Below, one piece after another: positions 10,401-18,989 of a stretch of 64,000 bases of DNA (position 1 is the stretch's first letter; the number at the start of each line of letters is the position of its first letter). This DNA comes from Erythrobasidium yunnanense (Eukaryota > Basidiomycota > Cystobasidiomycetes > Erythrobasidiales > Erythrobasidiaceae). Made by a program: the position numbers and the translations under genes. The stretch is taken from assembly GCA_001600175.1 (NCBI GenBank), contig BCJC01000006.1, forward strand, positions 387,968 through 451,967, written 5' to 3'. A model generated the notes under the pieces. It saw only the letters and a program-made list of their open reading frames with translations, had not been told where the DNA came from and did not search any database.

Positions 10401-12215
10401 TCCGAGCAGCTCTGAGCTTCTCCTCCTGTTCCGCCTCATCTTGCTTGCGCAAGTAGTCGAAAAGCGCTTCGCCCGTCTCTTGATCACGCAGTATCACTTT
10501 GCCCCGACTATCGAGCTGCCACGAAGTTCCCCTCTCGCGTGTCTCTATCTCCCACTCTTCTAGATCTTCGAGATGTTTCGCAAGAGCGGTTGTCCTCCTG
10601 CTGCGCAGACCACGCTTGGAAGCTTCAATCTCTTCGAAAGAGTATTCTGGACCATTCAGGCCGTCAGGGTAGATATCGTGAAGAGGTGAAGCCACTTTCT
10701 CTGTCTTTTTGGCAGAACTGCTAGAGCTAGCATCGGCACGACCAGTCACGGAGCTATATACAGTAGCAGAAGAAGATGTGGACTTGGTACGCACGTTGCT
10801 TGGTTTACTGGAAGAAGCGCTCGCACTTGGCTTCACTTTCGATGATGGCGGTGGTATCGAGCCTGGTTCTGGAGCTTCGCCGAGCTGAATCGGCTCGCTG
10901 TATAGTCGGAAAGGATCTTTACGTAGGAGTTCAGCATCGCCGGGTGCTCGTAAAGCTTTAAAGCCGAGTCCGTCCTGATCTGAGTGTAGAGGCCGAATCG
11001 CAGCTGGCACTTCGGCATCCTGGAACGAGGATGGTCTTTGTCAGTGGTGAGCTCAGCGTAATGTTGACAACTCCGCACCTCGTCTCTGAAGACTTCGAGC
11101 CGCGGACCTTGGCTTGCGGAAAGCGAAGCAGCTTGCATAGGCAAAGTTTCGCCTTTCCAGGCAGTCGCTGCTCGTTCATTCTCTCTCCTCCTGCTCGAGT
11201 TTGTTCCGAAATCGTCCCAGCCATCTTGCGCACTACCAGCTTGCAGTTTACCATTCTCGTCGGTCCCATCTTGAAAAACAGCGAAGCCAGCTGCACCATT
11301 GTTGGGCAGGGCCGCTCGCGCGGCCGATGCAGACAAAGCTGTTCCTCGGAAAGTCGACGAAGAGCCAGTAGACTTCCCTAGGGTAGGTCGTATGGACCGT
11401 GTTTCCGAAGAAGAAGAAGGTACCGAGTCTGCTAATGAAAGCGGTCGCGGGAGCATCATTCTTGCTTGAAAAGCTTCTCGACGTTTCTTGAGACGTTCTG
11501 CAGGTTGCGCCCGGCGAGCGATTCCTAGGTTATAGATGGCATCTGCAGACGGAAAGCTATACACGACAGACAGAGTCAGCAATTGGCGGGCCTTCCTAGC
11601 TGTTTACATACTTGTTGCTCTGCTCTTCTAGCATAGCCCATTCTTCGTAGAAGCTAGCCAATTTCACTCCGACTTGCAGACCCTCGAGAAAGCGGAAGAT
11701 ATCTTTCGGGCAGTCTATGTATTTCGCATAGAGGATCCATAGCTTGAGTAGTCGTATATCAGACTTGTATTGCTCTTCATGCACAAAGCGCCTTGTAGCT
11801 CGCTCAAGTAGCGGAATCAGATGTGAGTCGTGAGATGGTCCAGAAGGATACGAGGCCAGCGTCCATCGCACGTATCTTCATCGAAACATACGTGTTAGAA
11901 TTACTTCGGGTTGCTTGTTTCTGCTGCTACCAACCTGTGGTAAACATCGAGAGGGTCATCGGCGCCTTCACTTTCCGCTTGTTCGATTTCGCGCTTGAAT
12001 CTGTCGTGGCCTTCTTTCAGATCATCTTGCAGCGTCTTCCTATCTGCCGTAAAGAGCGTATGCAGAGCTTTTGCTGATCTTCCACTGGCCAAAGGCTGTA
12101 TGTTTTCCTTCTGCTGCTCAATCGCGCTCAAGTCGACAGCGCTGGCGTTGCTCGAGCTGCTCGACGTATCAGCTGGCCCTGCTTCCCTGTCAAGACCAGA
12201 CAGAATCGTCGACAT
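7419..12215 (-). CDS. BUB1: spindle-checkpoint kinase BUB1 (combined Mad3/BubR1-type features)
   Basis: Kinetochore checkpoint kinase, about 1,522 residues. Exons on the minus strand: 12215-11935, 11875-11612, 11556-11079, 11019-8787, 8731-7419. A KEN box lies at residues 36-38 (QQKENIQPL). The Mad3/BUB1 helical region spans about 65-215 (DPLDVYHRYVRWTLASYPSG, LWILYAKY). A Bub3-binding GLEBS-like motif is at about 457-478 (YSFEEIEASKRG), followed by a long Glu/Arg-rich coiled coil (about 530-715). The kinase domain covers about 1178-1520: glycine loop GEGGYGAV (1195), LALKVE lysine 1227, catalytic loop HGDFKVDN (HGD in place of HRD, as normal for BUB1), and DFG at 1371. Four A-box/ABBA-like motifs are also present. 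It is divergent from the gene at 12463. All junction phases agree. Confidence 0.95.
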
Positions 12216-12462
12216 GTTGGAATCATCAGAAGAATCAAATGTCAAGCAAAACATGCAACATCCTGGCGCGTCGATCGGGGCTGCCAAAACATACCAGGAA
12301 CAGGCACCAGCAACACTCTGTTTGAGAAACTGCATCAGCACCACACTTTCTCGTCTCGCTCCAGCCTTTGTACCTTCGCGATGAAGGGTACTCATCACCG
12401 CCTTCCCGCTCCAGCAGACCCTCATCTGCGTAACCCGACTCGCTGCTATCGTTCAAGCGAAC

Positions 12463-13956
12463 ATGTCCAAACGCTATCCTGTACCCATCTCCAAGTTCAG
12501 CTGGTCGAGTGACAGCTCGAGCGAGTACGACTCTGCTTCCACCTTCACCTCGGATTTAGCTTCGACAGCGTCGTCGCAGCGCGGTGCTAATGGAGCTAGA
12601 GCCCGCTTTAGCGAGCTTCAAAACGAACTCGAGATTCTACTTAACAGTGCTCAGCGCCTGACGGACGCCTGCTTCATCGAGGACTCCCTTGGAATGCGAT
12701 TCGATAAGGAGGTCGCCGAGTACACAGTGAGTATTGATGAGTGTCGGTGGTTGCATACTTCTGAGATCCATACGTCTAGCGCATCCAAGATCCGAATCTG
12801 CGCTTCGAGATGCTCATCGCTCTCTGGGAGACTAACGCCAGAATCGCAAGCAGGAATCAAGACAAGCGGTCTCGGGCAAGCCCGCAATACAGGCTGCTAG
12901 GAGATACACAATTCCTTATGGAACGTCTCATCGGCATGGAAGCACGAAGCGAGATCAATACCAGCTCGCATGCTTTTATCGACATGTGCGATTCTCTTTA
13001 TAAGCTGGCGAAATGGACATCAGTCACCCTGCCTTTTCGCAGTGTCCCTGACGATCTCACAGAGCTTACGGCCCGAATCAAAGCTCTGGCCGACAAGGTC
13101 AAGCCATATATACCAGGCCTTACACGAGAGCAGAAGTACCGACAAGCGACAGGCAAATCGCCGAGAGGGCAGTACTATGACGATGACCTCAGAGCTTATC
13201 GAGAGCGGTTCTCGGTGAGCCTTGACTCACCTACGCCCTGCACTTCAGCTTATATGACTTCATATTCAGTCCAAGCCGGCAAAGCAACCAGCGCTTACAC
13301 AGCACTTGGTCGATGAGACATTATGGTATATCAAGCACCTTCATCAGGAGTCGTCCGAGCTGGGGCAGATATATCAAGATATACGCGTCATTCTGCTGCG
13401 CGACCTGGTCAGCGCGCAGCGGGCTTACGGAGCTGTGGGCTATAAAACAGCGGTTGATTCGCTCATATATGGTTCTATGCAAGTCCTGTACACTGTGAAC
13501 TGGATCCTGAAACGCCAAGAACGAGAGTTGAATCCATTTGAGGGAGTCAATGAGCCTGGTGTCGTAAGCAGGTCTTCGGAACTTGTGAGCGGGAGGCGAG
13601 AGGGTCATCGAAGAACGAAGGGACTGGACATCAGCACCAAGTTGCGTTCGCGAAACATGGCTGCTCGCCAAGTTGTCGAACCTTCTGGTCTAGGCGACCG
13701 CTCTGCTCGAGATGTCTCTTTCAGGCACATTAAGCCGAGGATCCCGCAGATAGCCAGTGGCTTCAGCAGAGCAAGAGGACAGCCCAGATCGCGGGTGCTG
13801 GAGCCGGACTGGGTAGACGCGCACAGCAGCCAAAGATCAAGCCTTGCGAGCCAGTCTAGAGGATACACTCCTCGTAGCCGTACAATTCGGGCCCAGCACT
13901 GCTCAAGACACCCTTGGAGGGAGCCTGTCTATGATTGGCGGATCGGACATTCTTGA
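12463..13956 (+). CDS. uncharacterised helical protein, about 461 residues
   Basis: Function unknown. Exons 12463-12726, 12780-13214 and 13270-13956, each joined by 53-55-nt GT-AG introns with matching phases. The first 50 residues are Ser/Thr-rich; residues about 50-330 look mostly alpha-helical (FEMLIALWETNARIA, DSLYKLAKWTSVTLPF, ALADKVKPYIPGLTREQKY, ETLWYIKHLHQESSELGQIY, SLIYGSMQVLYTVNWILKRQ). The C-terminal 130 residues are Arg/Ser-rich and probably disordered. No catalytic motif, membrane helix or signal peptide is visible. It shares a 247-base divergent promoter region with BUB1. A further small intron near the 3' end cannot be excluded, since a second frame stays open past the stop. 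Confidence 0.75.
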
Positions 13957-15300
13957 GATGGGCGCAGCTGAGCGAGGTCTGCCTGGTGTGCTACATCAGA
14001 CATGCGCATCTAACATACGTCGCATCTGTATGCTATTCGATGTTGAGGTGTAAGGTAAGCTGAGAAGCCGAAGCAGTGTCGACCCTGGCAGAATGGCCCA
14101 CGAAGTGCTGCTCAGCCCAGGGTGCTGTCGTGTTGAAGCATTGCTCGATGAAGAATTATGTTCAGTCAATTGAAGGCGTGAGAGTGAAAGAGACTCCTAT
14201 GGAAGCGCTGATCTGACCTCGGTGCCTTTCGCAGCAGACGAAGCGGTCGGTCCAGAGAGTTGCAGCAGCACATTTAATGACATGTTGGATTTTGCAACAT
14301 CCATAGCATGGTATTACATGAATCTGACTTGCTGGCCGGACATACGAATGATGGCTTTTCGATGGAAGATCAAAGCATCTGTCAGACATCGCCTCCGAAG
14401 AAGACACGAGCTTTTGAATATCAGAGGTTGTACAGCGGGGACTTGCGCGCATCATAGAGTAGTGATAGACCAAACCATAGGCGGGCGATCGACTTCGCAG
14501 CCCAAATTGGGTTTAGAGCGAGCCCCCCCTATCCTATCATACGGTGTAAATTAGCTAGGTGCCATGCGCGAGCAGCAAGCTCGAGAACATTGAGGAGCCT
14601 TGAACAAGGTAAAGCGCCATGCACGCGGGAAGAGCGTTATTTAGCTGGAAATTTAGACCATGCAGAATTGAATTGACGATGCATGGTAATAAAGAAAAGT
14701 CGCAACGGCCATAGAGAAGCGGACAGATAGGATACAGTCTTCTTCCTTCTACGCATCTCAGCTGGTCGACCATTCTTAACGCATAGCTACGCGGTCTCAG
14801 CTGGACTCGCTGGACCTGGGCCTAAGTGACAGGCACGAGAGTCCTGCAGGAACTGTCGGGCGAACGGCATACGACTGGTCATCATACCTATGATACCTGG
14901 TGTACGACGACGACGACGACGCTGCTGAGCTGGCTCCTGCGATCTGACACCATCTGAGCAGGCTCGACCAATTTAGGGGCAGTTCCCGCAAGCCTGGCAG
15001 GACTGAAGCGCATCAAACTGGGTACAGCAGCGCAAGCACTACGGTACAGTAGGAGCCGTACGAAGTGAAGCTACGCAACTCTACAAAGGAGAAGGTCGCC
15101 GCAAGTCGTGCTACGGCCTGCGAACTAGTGGTGACAAAGTCGGCGCTTCCTAGTGCGATCAAGCATATCCACACCAAAGCTCCATCGCGTGGTACTGGCA
15201 TCTGCATGCTATCCTCTGCTCTGTCTCCACGTCGGACCTCATCTGTCAAAAAGTTATAAGCTCGACATTGAAGGCCAACCCAAACTCTTGGGTGCATTTG
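13957..15300. other. long spacer, no supported gene
   Basis: About 1.3 kb without a convincing gene. Short frames exist on both strands (for example 14222-14554 plus and 14555-14773 minus) but they lack motifs and splice continuity. The right end, about 15150-15300, probably belongs to the 5' part of the arrestin-like gene: a frame there reads coding-like sequence. I see no RNA gene. Confidence 0.4.
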
Positions 15301-17754
15301 ATGGTTGTCATCAGCCTTATCCCTCACAGGGGCAATGGCGCACGCTCTTTTCCGCATACTGGCTACTTGGGCCTATGTCCCGTCACTCTGGCTGGAGTCG
15401 TCAAGACCCACTTGGAGGAAGATAGACGGCCAGTCGAAGCATCTTCTCTGGTCATTCGCGTCAGATGCTACGAAAGCGTTGGACTACCTGCACCGACATC
15501 GACCGTCGCTTCGGAAGCCAACAGCGCGAACACCTCTCCCCAAATGTCGCGTACTTCTTCTGTCCTGACTGGCACGACATTCGTAGACAGCGAACCACCA
15601 AAGAGCATCGCACTTGGTCACAGTAAAGGAAGGGTGTTATACGAGCAAAGCCTTACGCTCTGGAAGCCCAATGAGGACCATCGAGACTGCACCAGTCAGC
15701 TTTATGGAGAGCTGGGAGACTTCGAATCGGGGTTTCAGCTAGTAATACCTACGGAAGCTATACACCAAGGTGCTAAGAGCACTATGATCTTCAAGAAGTG
15801 GAGGATCTGGTGGGCGGTCGAAGCAGGTCCGTGCCGTTCAGCCCTAAGATGACATAGAGTTATACTGATGCGCTACGTCTCTTCCGGCGTACAGTCATCT
15901 CGCATAAACCTTCTGGCATGCATGGCGATCGAATAGTCAGATCGCAACAGCTGGCTCTCCTCAACTATAGCTCCACCATCCGGACGTCACCTTTACAATG
16001 GTCGCCCAGCTTCGATAGCGCGTCCACGCCCGAATATACTATCTCCGGCAACACTGCTTTCCTAGGCTCGAGCGATCCTCTGAGCTTAGCAGTCCGAGTT
16101 CGGCGAAACATTCATAGCGAGGCACCCAAGAAAGTCACAGTCGAGCTGCGGAGGGAGATCATATACAGCTATAGCGAGTCGCCTACGACGTCGCACGGGT
16201 TTGACACTAGACCTTCAAACAACCGACGATTGTCCAACTTCATGGGTCATCGCCGAACCCGCTCGAACAGCAGGCGCGACAGTGCTCTAAGCGACTATAA
16301 AGCTCATGGCCCTCCCACACCACCCGCATATATACCCACTCCCCTCGAATACCAGGAAGCAGCCGTCGATTCATACTTTGGTCTGTTTGGCCCAGCATCT
16401 ACTACCGAAACTACGCGGCATCATCCTTTTGGCCAGTCTCCACGCAGCTCTGCGACCGCTTCTCGGAAGAAGAAGGAAGATACTGCTCTGGCTCTTTTCG
16501 AAGCAGACTTTAGACCGGAAGGACATGATGCATTCTCATGCCAAGTCAAGGGCGACCTACCGAAAGCGAGGAGTCTATACCACTATGCTTTGGGGGAGTC
16601 CTGCACAACCTCTCAAGGGTCTTCCCGCTTCTACCTGGTCTTACGAGTGAGTGCTGTCGAAGTTTCCGCTTCGCAGTGAAAGCTGACACTCTGGTCTCTC
16701 ATAGCTGCACTATCGTTCAAAGAACAATGTTATCGAGCTACCACATCGGACAATTACTTTTACTACCGTGTCGAATGAAGAGAGGCAGAAAGCTACCCAG
16801 CAGCTTTCCAGAATCGCTGCCATACAAGGAGCAGAAGCCAAGCTCTTCAGATCGATTGGCAAAGGCTCCAAAGGTCGTATGCACGAAAAACAGGCAGAAG
16901 AAACCGTCAAACTCAGTACCGTACGACGGAGATCAGAACATCTGGACGGCAGTACTACTTCTCCTCGTACTCGTCTACGCTTCGGCAGCGACCCATCAGA
17001 TCTCAGTCCCGTCATCTCATCCATGCTCAATTCTCCTTCACTCTCTGTCGCTTCGAATGCAACGCATCGCCCACGAGGAGCGAACAAAAAGCAGGCCTCT
17101 TCCATCCATTCCAATCGTAACCTTAGGCCTTGCAGCTCGGGCGGACTGTCCACCGCCTCGAGTTCCAGGTCGCTCGCATCTATATCACTAAATCCACAAG
17201 CAAGTACCGCCAGCGGGCCTTTCCAAAAAATAGAGTTCAACGTCTCGCCTTTCCTTAGCTATGCTCCGTCTATACAGGACATCGAGAATAAGGAAGACAT
17301 GGATCATAGACTGGCCAAACAACCTTCTATCGACTTCAATAGCTTTACTCTACGGCCCCCGCCGGGCAAGTTGCAAGGTAATGCTGTATGGGAGGAAGCT
17401 GTACCACCCAAAGCAAGTGTCCGCAGTCGAACTCGTAGCTCTAAAGCTCTCAGTCATCGTAGCTCAGCCAATGTCCTCCCTCCTTCTGGCGCATCGCATT
17501 CGGCTCCAGCATTGCTTGAGCTCAATGACAAGCTAGCGAAGGCTGTAGAAGAGAAGCTGGCTCAGAGGGATATCATCACCTTCCCGATTCCATCAGCTCC
17601 GCTGGCACCTCCACCTATCGTTTCTCGGACGAGTTCCTCGTCGCAATCCTCGCAGGGACTCGATGCGTCTCCAACGAACATCAATATAAGACGTAAAAGT
17701 GGTACAAATATCCTGAGTAGCTTCTTTAGACGAGGATCAAAAGTATCAGCATAG
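15301..17754 (+). CDS. arrestin-like domain protein, 5' end uncertain
   Basis: Probable arrestin-related adaptor, the class that links membrane cargo to ubiquitin ligases in fungi. Exons 15301-15826, 15895-16646 and 16705-17754 give about 775 residues from the first in-frame ATG. The N-terminal region shows the arrestin-like pattern FPHTGYLGLCPVTLAGVV, then SLVIRVRCYE, and later strand-rich blocks (SLAVRVRRNIHSEAPKKVTV, then LHYRSKNNVIELPHRTITF). The C-terminal 330 residues are Ser/Pro-rich and basic, probably disordered. No PPxY motif is obvious in the parts I checked. The reading frame stays open upstream to about 15154 without an ATG, so one or more 5' exons may be missing from this model. 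The arrestin assignment rests on pattern resemblance only. Confidence 0.68.
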
Positions 17755-17880
17755 CTCTATCATCACAATGTATAAAGTACAGGCCTAGCAGACTAATAGA
17801 TTGTAGAAATACATTGACCTCCATCCCTGCACTACAACCCTCCCTCCTGCTGACATTCGCCGACCACCACTAATTGTCAA

Positions 17881-18506
17881 TCACTTCTTTGTAGCTGAAT
17901 AAGCTATGACCGTCTCCATACTGCCTTCAATGTACTCTTTAAGCTGGTTCGCAATGCCCTGCATCATGGCATCCAGCTTGGATGCAACCTTCCATTTGAC
18001 TATATATGCCATAGGTCCTGCTTGTGTCTCCCAGGTCTCATACAGACATGTACTCTTGCCGATTCGCGTGACTCGCTGTACTCTCTCCGGGCGCAGTAGG
18101 CTGGCAGGGACACCATCAGGACAGCCTCTCCAACAGATAAGCGTCTCATCCTTCGAGATCTCCATGATTCGAACGTTAAGCAGGGTTGGTTTGCTCTTCG
18201 AAGCTTTGTTGCCTTTGATTTCCTCGATCCGGTAGCGCTGCTTGCAGACTTCGCCCACTTCGACTGTATTGGTGCCAGAGCTAGTTACGAAGGATGGAGT
18301 CCATGTGTTCCAGGTTCCGTAGCTCTCGAAGTCCGTGACTGCTGCCCAGACTTGTTCGGCTGGAGCGCGTATCTCGACTGCGCCGTAAGTCGTCCAGACT
18401 GCGTTGGCTGACGAGTTGGAGGTGGTGCTGAGGCTGGAGCACAAGCTACGTCAGTCTTCGCTCGCAGTATCGAGTACGGAGAAACGTGCATTGTGTGATG
18501 AGGCAT
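17881..18506 (-). CDS. SRPBCC-fold (polyketide cyclase/START-like) protein
   Basis: Small lipid- or ligand-binding fold protein with no assigned substrate. The main exon (17881 to about 18427) reads YGAVEIRAPAEQVWAAVTDF, then YGTWNTWTPSF, CLYETWETQAGPMAYIVKWK and a long C-terminal helix MMQGIANQLKEYIEG. This is the usual SRPBCC layout: a first strand, a helix beginning PAEQVWAAVTD, a beta sheet and a final helix. The main exon has no in-frame ATG. A 29-nt first exon 18478-18506 (MPHHTMHVS) joined through a 50-nt intron 18428-18477 restores a start with matching phase; that junction is my inference. The gene is convergent with the arrestin-like gene, with 126 bases between stops. Confidence 0.72.
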
Positions 18507-18989
18507 AGTTGCGACGAGAAGGGCCAAGAGGTCGAAAAGAGACAGAGCAGAGCAGAGCCTGGTCAGTCCAGCATCGCTACTTCTGCACAGCTTGTTAGTG
18601 TTATCCGCATCGCATCCCAAGCAATCGGAAGCCGCAAGAAGTCGTTATTCAGGAGTCTTCAGAATCGGCTAGCGTAAGTCCGAAGGAGGTGCAATCATCG
18701 TACGAGGTATCTTGATGCAGGATCCTAGTCTACTTTGGATGTGATTGTCCATTCTGCATGCGTATATAGGACTTTGCGGTCAGACGAGCGCATCGATGGA
18801 GGCCTGAATAGAAGTGGTAGCTTGACAGCGAAGCCTTATATCAGTCTTCAGACTTCGAAGATCAGGGTAAACGAAACGTTGACCAGTCGTATCGAGCTAA
18901 GATCAAGGCCGTTTCGGCCTTTTTCGCGCGAAGATTGCTTTCTCTTTCCTACCAATTTTCCAGCTAACAATGACAGCAAGCTGGCTTTG
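18507..18989. other. divergent spacer between SRPBCC gene and 18990 gene
   Basis: Presumed promoter region for both flanking genes. The frame of the downstream gene is open back to 18735 but has no ATG before 18990, so I treat this part as untranslated leader. No repeat or RNA gene was seen. Confidence 0.45.

Noticed and set aside
9954-10563. Leu/Phe-rich plus-strand frames resembling membrane helices
   Set aside because: They are antisense to the BUB1 coiled coil; Glu/Lys/Arg codons read backwards give Leu, Phe and Ser.
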